Source: Candidatus Atribacteria bacterium (GTDB taxonomy: Bacteria; Atribacterota; Phoenicimicrobiia; Phoenicimicrobiales; Stramentimicrobiaceae). From it: DNA of 6,648 bases. Location of the stretch: positions 1 through 6,648 of the forward strand of contig JAFGSC010000060.1 in assembly GCA_016934875.1 (NCBI GenBank). Reading direction: 5' to 3'. Positions 1 to 6,240 of this stretch are shown piece after piece (within the stretch, counting starts at the first letter, position 1; every line of letters begins with the position of its first letter). The notes below the pieces were generated by a model. It was not told the DNA's origin. It was given only the letters and a program-made list of their open reading frames with translations, and ran no database searches. The position numbers and the translations under genes are program-made.

Positions 1-168
1 GATGAAGAGGGATTGCAAAAATTAATTCAGGCAATTCATTCAATTCAGAGTGATTTTGATAAAATTTTGGTGATTACCCATTTATCACTACTTAGGGATG
101 CCTTTCCTGTAAGAATCGAAGTCTGGAAAGACCCTATCCTGGGTTCACAATTTGAGCTGATTCATTGA
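1..168 (+). CDS. sbcC: SbcC/Rad50-type ATPase, C-terminal end only
   Basis: Only the last 55 codons are in the window; the gene enters from the left and ends at TGA 166-168. The peptide opens with DEEG, which matches the D-loop that follows the Walker B segment in SMC/Rad50/SbcC ATPases. It then has KILVITHLSLLRDAFP, where ITH is the H-loop (switch histidine) typical of the family, and RIEV plus GSQFELI match the usual SbcC end. SbcC pairs with the nuclease SbcD (Mre11-like) to open hairpins and process blocked double-strand ends in the cytoplasm. sbcD would be expected upstream, outside the window. It converges on dinB with a 6-bp gap. The family assignment to a Rad50-like ATPase is strong; SbcC rather than another SMC-type protein is an inference from the tail motif. 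Confidence 0.85.
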   Translation, partial: DEEGLQKLIQAIHSIQSDFDKILVITHLSLLRDAFPVRIEVWKDPILGSQFELIH

Positions 169-174
169 TAATTT

Positions 175-1389
175 TTAAGTGAATAGTGCTTTATTATTTA
201 ACAGGGTTGCCCTCTGAATCAAATATATTCCATATTTTTCCCGAATTCTATCCACAGATTCAATCAAATTAATCCATTTTTCTTCCTGGCATTGGTTCGC
301 TAAGAAACTGAGCTGTTTTGGTTGTTTCCCTCGGTAAAGCGAAGAGAGTTTAATTCCTAATAATCTTATTCCCGAGGACGGAATGTTCACCGAATTCATT
401 AATTCTTTCGCTTTTTGAAAGATCATGTTGTCCAGATTGGTAGTTTGCGGAAGTGTAATCGATTTTTGTAAATTTTTATAATGATGAAAACGGATTTTCA
501 AAGTAATTGTTTTTCCCGAATATGATTGTTTCCGGGCAGCATAGCCAATATTTTGACTCAGTACCAAGAGAATTTTCAGTAACTCTTCCTTATCGGAGAT
601 GTTTTTTGGAAAGGTTGTTTCTCTTCCGATAGATTTTATTTCTTCGTGAGCCAGGACTGGGCTATGATCTATTCCTTGAGCCAGTTGTTTTATTTTGATA
701 CCGCTATCTCCGAGTATGCCTTGCAAAATAATATCCGGCATCCGGGCAAGTTGTCCTATTGTAAAGATGCCGGAACGGTTAAGCTGTTGAGCCGTTTTCT
801 GTCCTATTCCCCATAATTTTTCGATAGGCATGGTCGATAAAACTTCGGGTATCTTTTCTTCATAAAGTACAAAGAAACCATCCGGCTTACCCAGGTTTGT
901 AGCCATTTTAGCTAAAAGTTTATTGGTGGCAATACCTACGGAGACAGGTAAATGTAATTCTTTCAAGATTCTTGATTTAATCTGATGGGCAATGAATTCT
1001 GCCGAGCCGAATAGCATTTGACAGCTTGTCACATCTAGGAAAACTTCATCAATACCTAAAGGTTCGACAAAAGGGGTATATTCACTGCATATCTGAAAAA
1101 ATTGTTTTGATATTAAATGATAGTAGCGTAGGCGAGCAGGGACAAAAATAGCTTCAGGGCATTTTTGTTGTGCTTCCCAGATAGGCATACCGGCATGAAT
1201 ACCGTATTTCCTGGCTTGGTATGAAGCAGCACAAACTACGCCTCGATGGGACAATTTTCCATTTTCTTCCAGTATGCCGCCAACGATGAGTGGCTTGTTT
1301 CGATAGGCCGGATGATCACGCTGTTCTACTGATGCAAAAAAAGCATCTAGATCCAGGTGAATGATAGAGAATAGTTTTTGAATTGACAT
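175..1389 (-). CDS. dinB: DNA polymerase IV, Y-family translesion polymerase
   Basis: This 404-residue protein has a complete Y-family layout. The palm/finger part starts with IIHLDLDAFFASVE, giving catalytic D13 and a probable steric gate F18. GIDEVFLDVT (112-121) supplies D114 and E115. VGIATNKLLAKMAT (151-164) is the conserved palm segment. A helix-hairpin-helix thumb lies near 193-215 (WGIGQKTAQQL), and a little-finger domain near 250-350. Because all three acidic residues are present, it should be an active polymerase and not the inactive ImuB type. QLSFL at 359-363 looks like a beta-clamp-binding motif, followed by the common Pol IV tail (VDRIREKYG). The ATG has an AAGGA at 1400-1404, spaced a rather long 10 nt. 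It lies 34 bp after the OB-fold gene and probably ends the SOS-induced operon. Expected role: error-prone bypass of lesions at stalled forks. Confidence 0.96.
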   Translation of the reverse strand: MSIQKLFSIIHLDLDAFFASVEQRDHPAYRNKPLIVGGILEENGKLSHRGVVCAASYQARKYGIHAGMPIWEAQQKCPEAIFVPARLRYYHLISKQFFQICSEYTPFVEPLGIDEVFLDVTSCQMLFGSAEFIAHQIKSRILKELHLPVSVGIATNKLLAKMATNLGKPDGFFVLYEEKIPEVLSTMPIEKLWGIGQKTAQQLNRSGIFTIGQLARMPDIILQGILGDSGIKIKQLAQGIDHSPVLAHEEIKSIGRETTFPKNISDKEELLKILLVLSQNIGYAARKQSYSGKTITLKIRFHHYKNLQKSITLPQTTNLDNMIFQKAKELMNSVNIPSSGIRLLGIKLSSLYRGKQPKQLSFLANQCQEEKWINLIESVDRIREKYGIYLIQRATLLNNKALFT

Positions 1390-1423
1390 TGCTCGGTTAT
1401 CCTTATATAGTGTATTGAATTGA

Positions 1424-1927
1424 TTACATTTTCTTCTTGAAATAAGAATAAATATCCTTGATTTCCTGTATGACTATTTTTATGTCTCCATTTTGATTGT
1501 TTACGATTCCTCTAATCAAGAGTAACGCATCTTTGGTAAGTAATGAAAAGTATTGACGGAATATTTCTGGAAAAGCAATAGCCTCAAACAAATCTGTTTC
1601 ATCCTCCAAAAGCAAAAAGGCCATCACCTCCCGGTGCTTGGTGTATTGTCTTCTGGCCTGAATCAAAAGACCAGCGATTAGAGTAGATTGCCCATTTTTT
1701 AGTTGGGCAATATGATGGCTTCTGATGAGATTCTGTCCGGGCAATAACTGGACTGTTAATTGCTTACGATAGTACGACAAAGGGTGGATACTGGCATAAA
1801 TGCCCAAAATTTCTTTCTCCATTTTTAAAAGGACAGAAACAGGAAAACTGTAAACAGGAATCTTTTCTTTCAGCAGTAGGTCAATATGATTATTTGGCTT
1901 TATTTCAGTTTTTATAAATGTTGGCAC
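1424..1927 (-). CDS. Detached C-terminal part of DnaE with OB-fold domain
   Basis: This 167-residue protein matches the segment that normally ends a DnaE alpha subunit. KMEKEILGIYASIHPLSYY (35-53) is the recognisable DnaE linker (usually E-E-x-LGFYxSGHPLxxY). Residues 81-157 form a tRNA_anti-like OB fold, containing the typical core MAFLLLEDETDLFEAIAFP (102-120). It would bind single-stranded DNA and template ahead of the polymerase core. The start is GTG at 1925-1927, 23 bp before the end of the dnaE frame, with AAGGAG seven nt upstream, so translation is probably coupled to dnaE. It lies +1 relative to the dnaE frame. I see no clamp motif of the QxxLF kind in its first 35 residues. Alternatives are that it is expressed as a fusion by frameshifting, or that a one-base indel in the A5 run (1930-1934) has split one gene. 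Confidence 0.85.
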   Translation of the reverse strand: MPTFIKTEIKPNNHIDLLLKEKIPVYSFPVSVLLKMEKEILGIYASIHPLSYYRKQLTVQLLPGQNLIRSHHIAQLKNGQSTLIAGLLIQARRQYTKHREVMAFLLLEDETDLFEAIAFPEIFRQYFSLLTKDALLLIRGIVNNQNGDIKIVIQEIKDIYSYFKKKM

Positions 1928-4598
1928 TATTTTTCTCCTTTTCGGTTTCTTTTAAGATTAGAGGCAGAAGGTTCAGTAATACAGACCTGGGGCGTCTCGT
2001 AAAATCAAACGCCCCTACTTTAATCAGGTTTTCAATCGCAGTTCGGTTTATTCTGATCGAATGGGTTCTGGCGCAAAAATGGTAGAGGGACAGGAAGGGT
2101 CCATTTTCATTTCTTATTTTTAAAATAGAACTGACCTGTTTCATCCCCATACCCTTTATTTTTATAAGCCCTATGCGGATAGCATTAGCTTCTACAGAGA
2201 AACCAACCTGGCTTTTGTTGATATCGGGGAGTAGGATCTGTACCCGAAAACGACGGGCTTCTTGTATATAGCGGTCTGAGTCATAGTAACCTGTTCCATA
2301 GGTCAGCAAGGCAGCCAGGTAATGTGCCGGATAGTGTACCTTCAGGTAACAGGTTAGATAAGAGAGCAAGGCATAGGAAGTGCTGTGCGCTTTATTAAAG
2401 CCGTAGTAGGCAAATTTAGCGACCAGGTTGAATATTTTTTCAGCCTCTTTTTTAGTGATGCCTTGTTCCATCGATTTTTCTAAAAAACGGGTACGTTGTT
2501 CTTCCATGATGGCCGGTGACCGGGAACTAATTGCTCTACGAAAAAGGTCAGCTTCTCCCAGGGTTAAGCCAGCAAAGGCTGAAACAGCCTGCATAACTTG
2601 TTCCTGATAAAGAATCACTCCATAGGTATCTTTTAATACTTCCCGCAGGCGGTCATGGGGATACTCAATATTTGCATACCCATTTTTTATTTTCAGGTAC
2701 TGTTCAGTCATTCCGCTATCCAAAGGTCCGGGGCGGTAGAGAGAAAGTGCAGCAATTAAATCTTCCAGGCAGGAAGGAGATAACTGCTTTAACAGTGAAG
2801 TCATTCCCGCACTTTCCAGCTGAAAGACACCCAAGGTTTTCCCTTTTTTAAGAGCATAGAAGGTAGAAGGATCGTCCAGGGGAATTTGTTTTAAATGGAT
2901 ATTCATTTTATTTTCACCAAGGCTTTGCAGGGTTTTCTGAATGACTGTTAAATTTCGAGATCCCAGGATATCTATTTTTAGTAAACCTATTTCCTTAATG
3001 CTTTCTTTCTCGTATTGGCTGATAATTTCTCCATCCGGACTCAGTTCTAATGGGATCAGGTTGGATAATGGCTGATCGGCAATAATCATTGCTGAGGCAT
3101 GAACCGAAAGATGATGCGGTTTGCCTTCCATAAATTGAGCATACCAGAGCAGGGAGCGTAACGGCTCTTTCTGATAAGGAAGTTGTCTAAATTCCGGTAG
3201 ATTCCGCAAAGAGGAAGAAATAACCCCGGGGGAAGAGAAAAAGGGCATCATTTTAGCAATTTTGTTGAGTTCCTGATAGGAAAAACCTAATGCTCTTCCG
3301 GTATCCCGAATAGCAGAGCGGGCGGCGTAAGTATTTATGGTGCAGACATGGGTAACCTGTTCTCGTCCAAATTTTTGAAACATATAATGGATTACCCTAT
3401 CTCTTCCTATTTGTCCGAAATCGATATCGATATCCGGGAGGTCAATCCGTTGAGGATTGAGGAATCGTTCAAAGAAAAGCTTGAATTTCAGAGGATCTAC
3501 TTCGGTAATATTGAGCAAATAGGATACTAGGCTTCCGGCTGCGGACCCCTTTCCTGGCCCAACGGGAATATTGTCTTTTTTGGCAAACTGAACAATGTCT
3601 CTAACAATAAGAAAATAACCGGCAAAACCCATTTGATGAATAACCTGCAGCTCATATTTCATGCGGTAGAAAGCCTGACTGGAAGGATCCGGGTAATACT
3701 TTTTTAGTCCTTCTAAACAAAGCTTTTCTAGATATTCGGTAGCAGAATAATTTTCAGGGGGACGATAGGAAGGAAGTTGAATTTTACCCAGTTCAAGTCT
3801 TACATTACATTCTTCTGCAATTTTTTCCGTATTTCGAAGTGCTTTTGGGAAAAAAGAGAAAAGGTCTTTCATTTCCTGATCTGATTTGAGGTAGTATTGG
3901 CTATTAGGTAAGGGTTGATAGTGAAGACATTCCCGCGTACTTTGATTGGCAATCTTATTGATGATATTCTGGAGATGATATTGTCTACTGTCTAGATAGT
4001 GTACATTATTGGTAGCTACAATAGGAATGGATAATTTTTCACCCAGGTCGATAAGGTAACGATTGATGATGTGTTCTTGTGTTAAGCCATGAAAAGAGAC
4101 TTCCAGGTAAAAATGATCAGGACCGAATATTTTTTTATACCATAGGGCAGCGATTTCAGCTTTCTGATACTCTTTTTGAGTAATTAGGGTTGGAATTTCT
4201 CCCTGTAGACATCCGGATAGAATAATCAATCCTTCGTGATAACGTGATAGTGTATTCCGGTCAATAGCCGGTATGCTTTTGGGGTTGGATAAATGAGCGT
4301 GAGTGATTAACTGGCAAAGATTTCGGTAACCGGTATTATCTTGAGCCAGGAGCACCAGGTAAGTTGGATAAGAAAAAAGGTATTCACTTTTGATGCGCAG
4401 TTCACATCCGATAATGGGCTTAATTCCTGCAGAGAGAGATTTTTTATAAAATTCAATGGCTCCATAGAGCCCATCATGATCGGTTAGGGCTATTGCTTTC
4501 ATTTTTAACTCCCAGGCTTTACTAATGATCTCTTCAATACTACCCAGGCCATCCTGTAGGCTGTAGTGAGAATGCAAGTGTAGATGGATGAAACTCAT
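1905..4598 (-). CDS. dnaE: DNA polymerase III alpha subunit, SOS-type, lacking its OB-fold end
   Basis: This 897-residue C-family polymerase is shorter than usual DnaE proteins (about 1000-1170). A PHP domain covers about 1-210 (HLHLHSHYSLQDG at 5-17, TDHD at 39-42, ATNNVHYL at 195-202). VGPGKGSAAGS (346-356) binds incoming nucleotide. PDIDIDF (388-394) supplies catalytic D389 and D391, and KIDILG (541-546) supplies the third aspartate, D543. The fingers include FQLESAGM and YRPGPLDSGM (592-630), EADLFRRAIS (682-691) and FNKAHSTSYAL (734-744). Tandem helix-hairpin-helix segments lie near 805-865. It ends just after these, where a clamp-binding motif and then the OB domain normally follow; that part is encoded by the overlapping downstream gene. 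The ATG has AAAGGA at 4605-4610, spaced 6 nt. A LexA operator lies just upstream, so I infer a damage-induced, ImuC/DnaE2-like role. I cannot exclude that it is the cell's main polymerase. Confidence 0.95.
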   Translation of the reverse strand: MSFIHLHLHSHYSLQDGLGSIEEIISKAWELKMKAIALTDHDGLYGAIEFYKKSLSAGIKPIIGCELRIKSEYLFSYPTYLVLLAQDNTGYRNLCQLITHAHLSNPKSIPAIDRNTLSRYHEGLIILSGCLQGEIPTLITQKEYQKAEIAALWYKKIFGPDHFYLEVSFHGLTQEHIINRYLIDLGEKLSIPIVATNNVHYLDSRQYHLQNIINKIANQSTRECLHYQPLPNSQYYLKSDQEMKDLFSFFPKALRNTEKIAEECNVRLELGKIQLPSYRPPENYSATEYLEKLCLEGLKKYYPDPSSQAFYRMKYELQVIHQMGFAGYFLIVRDIVQFAKKDNIPVGPGKGSAAGSLVSYLLNITEVDPLKFKLFFERFLNPQRIDLPDIDIDFGQIGRDRVIHYMFQKFGREQVTHVCTINTYAARSAIRDTGRALGFSYQELNKIAKMMPFFSSPGVISSSLRNLPEFRQLPYQKEPLRSLLWYAQFMEGKPHHLSVHASAMIIADQPLSNLIPLELSPDGEIISQYEKESIKEIGLLKIDILGSRNLTVIQKTLQSLGENKMNIHLKQIPLDDPSTFYALKKGKTLGVFQLESAGMTSLLKQLSPSCLEDLIAALSLYRPGPLDSGMTEQYLKIKNGYANIEYPHDRLREVLKDTYGVILYQEQVMQAVSAFAGLTLGEADLFRRAISSRSPAIMEEQRTRFLEKSMEQGITKKEAEKIFNLVAKFAYYGFNKAHSTSYALLSYLTCYLKVHYPAHYLAALLTYGTGYYDSDRYIQEARRFRVQILLPDINKSQVGFSVEANAIRIGLIKIKGMGMKQVSSILKIRNENGPFLSLYHFCARTHSIRINRTAIENLIKVGAFDFTRRPRSVLLNLLPLILKETEKEKNSANIYKN
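1935..1940 (-). promoter_or_regulatory. Shine-Dalgarno site for the OB-fold gene
   Basis: AAGGAG lies inside the end of dnaE, seven nt before the GTG at 1925-1927. It is the strongest ribosome binding site in the window and decides the start of the OB-fold gene. It is directly followed by an A5 run (1930-1934) on which tRNA-Lys could re-pair after a +1 slip. Since Shine-Dalgarno-like sequences also stimulate +1 frameshifting in prfB, the site could instead promote a fusion product. I prefer separate initiation. Confidence 0.75.
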
Positions 4599-4617
4599 AT
4601 ATTATCCTTTCTTAAGA

Positions 4618-4629
4618 AAACATACGTTT
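4618..4629 (-). promoter_or_regulatory. LexA operator (SOS box) of the dnaE operon
   Basis: On the coding strand the site reads AAACGTATGTTT, with flanks GC and TC. It matches the lexA operator (GCAAACATATGTTTCC) at 14 of 16 positions. It lies about 20 bp upstream of the dnaE ATG, between the start codon and the DUF72 stop. The match to the Gram-positive SOS core (AAC, four bases, GTT) is clear. I found no equally convincing promoter: TTGACC at 4660-4665 has no good -10 box 16-18 bp downstream, and TATGTT inside the operator has only a T-run as its -35. Confidence 0.82.
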
Positions 4630-4630
4630 G

Positions 4631-4656
4631 CCTATTTAGTGAAAAAAATAAATAGG
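4631..4656. repeat. Perfect 8-bp inverted repeat upstream of the dnaE SOS box
   Basis: CCTATTTA and TAAATAGG are exact reverse complements separated by 10 bases that are mostly a homopolymer A/T run. It sits 5 bp after the DUF72 stop codon and 1 bp before the LexA operator. In RNA it could form a modest hairpin, but no T-tract follows on either strand, so it is not a standard intrinsic terminator. It might be a second protein-binding site or an mRNA processing or stability element between the two operon halves. In so AT-rich a gap, chance is possible. Confidence 0.5.
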
Positions 4657-4661
4657 ACTGG

Positions 4662-5489
4662 TCAATTCGTATCCCTCATGTCTTTTTTGGTATGATCTTT
4701 GATGATTGTCGGTCGTATTTCTTGTCGGAGTAGATCCATAAGCATCAGTGCGTTTTTAACTGCTTTTCCCTTGTAGTGATTATTCATAAAGATATACTGA
4801 TCGGTAGTCTTATCAGTAACCTGTTTTATTTTTGGCACCCATTCCTTCAATTCTTGTTCATTGTAGAGATAGTCGTAGCGCTGATAGGCGTATTCATGTT
4901 GCCACCATTTTTCTTTATTGCGCCCGTGAAAACGGATGTAACCCAACCGGGAGGTCGCTTCTGCCAGGGGAGGAAGCAATCCTACTAGAGAAGGCTGATC
5001 CACTGTGCAAAAACCTATTTCATTTTTTCTGAGGAAATTAAAGACCTCCTCTTTGGCCCAGTAAGCATTTCGGAATTCAACGATGAGAGGAATATCACCT
5101 ATGTTCTCTTTTAGATAGCGGAGATAGTCCTGGTTGGCTTTACTGTAATGAAAGGAGTAAGGAAATTGTGCCAGGATGCAACCCAGTTTTCCACTGTTCA
5201 AAAGTGGCTCTAAAGACATTTTAAATTCCTGAAGAATCGATGGATTTATGCCTCGTACATGGGTTATCTCCTGATTAGCCTTGATGGAGAATTTAAAGGA
5301 ATCTGGCACTTTGCGCTGTAAATGGTAAAAAACACTTGCAGGGGGAATGCGATAATAGGAAGAGTTAATCTCTACAGCGTTAAATTGCCGAGCATAAAGA
5401 GGAAGCATTTCCCCTTTTTGAGTATTTTTTGGATAAAATGGGCCGACCCAGTCTTGATAACTAAAACCGGAAGTACCAATGTAGAGCAT
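4662..5489 (-). CDS. DUF72 (YecE-like) TIM-barrel protein
   Basis: This 275-residue protein belongs to the DUF72 family, whose biochemical role is unknown to me. Family signatures run through it: GTSGFSYQDWVGPFYP (5-20), AVEINSSYYRIPP (38-50), FKFSIKANQEITH (65-77), LAQFPYSF (106-113), IVEFRNAYW (136-144), YIRFHGRN (184-191) and FMNNHYKGKAVKNA (234-247). Length is near the family's usual 240-290. No signal peptide or membrane segment is visible, so it should be cytoplasmic. The ATG has AAGGA at 5496-5500, overlapping the lexA stop, with only 9 bp between the genes. This implies translational coupling and co-transcription from the LexA-controlled promoter. Its position between lexA and dnaE, where imuA lies in classical mutagenesis cassettes, suggests a part in DNA-damage tolerance, but that is inference from context only. 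Confidence 0.93.
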   Translation of the reverse strand: MLYIGTSGFSYQDWVGPFYPKNTQKGEMLPLYARQFNAVEINSSYYRIPPASVFYHLQRKVPDSFKFSIKANQEITHVRGINPSILQEFKMSLEPLLNSGKLGCILAQFPYSFHYSKANQDYLRYLKENIGDIPLIVEFRNAYWAKEEVFNFLRKNEIGFCTVDQPSLVGLLPPLAEATSRLGYIRFHGRNKEKWWQHEYAYQRYDYLYNEQELKEWVPKIKQVTDKTTDQYIFMNNHYKGKAVKNALMLMDLLRQEIRPTIIKDHTKKDMRDTN

Positions 5490-5498
5490 AATTTATCC

Positions 5499-6110
5499 TT
5501 ATCTCCTTCCGTTAAACCTACGAATGACCCCGATGACTTTCCCTAAAATGGAGATATCCTTCGTGATAATAGGTTGATAAGCCGGGTTAGATGGTTTTAG
5601 GATAATCTGATCATTGTTTTTGTAAAACCGTTTCACAGTGACTTCTTCCTGGTGAATAAGTGCAATTACAATATCTCCATTATCAGCGCTACTCTGAGGG
5701 TGAATCATGACATAATCCCCATCCAGAATATGGTCACCGATCATGCTATCTCCCTCAACCCGAACTAGGAAACTTTCCTCATTGCCGGCCAGTTCTTCTG
5801 GCATGGGAATCATCTGGGCATGTTCCTGTAAAGCTAATAAAGGGTTTCCGGCAGCGACTTTTCCGATAAGGGGGAGATTTCGAAATTGTGGTTTTAGTTG
5901 AATAGCCCTTGTTTTTTCTTTCTCCCGCTTGATATATCCTTTTCTTTCCAGAATTTTCAGGTACTTAAAGGCCGTAGCAGAGGAACGAACGCCTAAGGCT
6001 TCGCATAGTTCCCGAACGGTAGGCGGGTAACCTGTTTCACGAATTTGGATTTGAATAAGCCCTAGCGCTCTTTGTTGTTTTTTAGTCAGTTTTTCTTCAT
6101 GATCAATCAT
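5499..6110 (-). CDS. lexA: LexA repressor, self-cleaving SOS regulator
   Basis: With the start I choose, LexA has 203 residues, normal for the family. The N-terminal winged helix-turn-helix covers about 5-70 (LTKKQQRALGLI, GYPPTVRELCEALG, SSATAFKYLKILERKGYI). The cleavage site is A87-G88 within GKVAAGNP. The catalytic serine is S122 in EGDSM and the catalytic lysine is K160 in VTVKRFYK, so RecA-stimulated autoproteolysis should work. The frame extends 24 codons further up to a TTG at 6180-6182, but that extension covers the promoter and operator and lacks family similarity; the ATG at 6108-6110 is therefore the start. Its Shine-Dalgarno (GGGA, 6 nt spacing) is weak. It probably represses itself and the dnaE operon, and is co-transcribed with the DUF72 gene. 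Confidence 0.97.
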   Translation of the reverse strand: MIDHEEKLTKKQQRALGLIQIQIRETGYPPTVRELCEALGVRSSATAFKYLKILERKGYIKREKEKTRAIQLKPQFRNLPLIGKVAAGNPLLALQEHAQMIPMPEELAGNEESFLVRVEGDSMIGDHILDGDYVMIHPQSSADNGDIVIALIHQEEVTVKRFYKNNDQIILKPSNPAYQPIITKDISILGKVIGVIRRFNGRR

Positions 6111-6153
6111 AAGTTTTCCCGTTATCCAATTCTTATAGACTTTAGGTAATTTT

Positions 6154-6182
6154 ATTATAAAGCAAACATATGTTTCCGTCAA
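6154..6182 (-). promoter_or_regulatory. lexA: Sigma-70 type promoter of lexA
   Basis: The -35 box TTGACG (6177-6182) and the -10 box TATAAT (6154-6159) are separated by exactly 17 bp, close to ideal. A start of transcription near 6147 would give a leader of roughly 37 nt before the ATG at 6108-6110. The LexA operator fills the spacer, so bound repressor would block RNA polymerase directly. Confidence 0.88.
6164..6175. promoter_or_regulatory. LexA operator (SOS box) of lexA
   Basis: AAACATATGTTT is a perfect 12-bp palindrome placed between the -35 and -10 boxes of the lexA promoter. It contains the Bacillus-type SOS core AACATATGTT, but has A/T where that consensus has G/C at the outer positions (GAAC...GTTC). 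Together with the dnaE site it defines a local consensus GCAAACRTATGTTTYC. Confidence 0.9.
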
Positions 6183-6196
6183 GAAAAATTATAATA

Positions 6197-6215
6197 CTCC
6201 TCCATCCAAGAGAAG
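6197..6215 (-). terminator. Possible weak terminator after the OsmC gene
   Basis: On the minus strand CTTCTC and GAGGAG can form a 6-bp RNA stem (one G-U pair) with a 7-nt loop, 26 nt after the OsmC-family stop codon. A T-rich stretch (AATTTTTCTT) follows, but about 7 nt away from the stem, so efficiency would be poor. This is the only candidate for separating the OsmC gene from the lexA unit in the 130-bp gap. Confidence 0.25.
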
Positions 6216-6240
6216 TCCAGCTTATGTAAGAAATTACAGA

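Noticed and set aside
175..1389. ImuB instead of DinB
   Set aside because: ImuB lacks the catalytic acidic residues; here D13, D114 and E115 are all present.
1905..1940. Split intein explaining the divided DnaE, as in cyanobacteria
   Set aside because: No intein splice motifs or intein-like extension occur at the end of the long protein or the start of the short one; each is entirely DnaE-like sequence.
3348..3530. Plus-strand open frame inside dnaE
   Set aside because: It lies opposite the strongly conserved palm region (PDIDIDF) and has no recognisable protein features; it is a shadow of the coding strand.
4637..4665. TTGACC promoter for dnaE
   Set aside because: The -35-like hexamer is good but the positions 16-18 bp downstream (around TCACTA) do not resemble a -10 box, so I did not call it.
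4776..5546. Three overlapping plus-strand open frames opposite the DUF72 gene and the end of lexA
   Set aside because: They overlap well-conserved minus-strand genes, have no convincing ribosome binding sites or family similarity, and look like shadows.
6111..6182. Longer LexA with 24 extra N-terminal residues from a TTG start
   Set aside because: The extra codons cover the -35 box, LexA operator, -10 box and the leader, and add residues unlike the family; 203 residues from ATG 6108-6110 is the normal length.
6188..6193. Second TATAAT on the minus strand as another lexA promoter
   Set aside because: The hexamer 17 bp upstream is ACTTCT, not a -35 box; the downstream TTGACG/TATAAT pair is far better.
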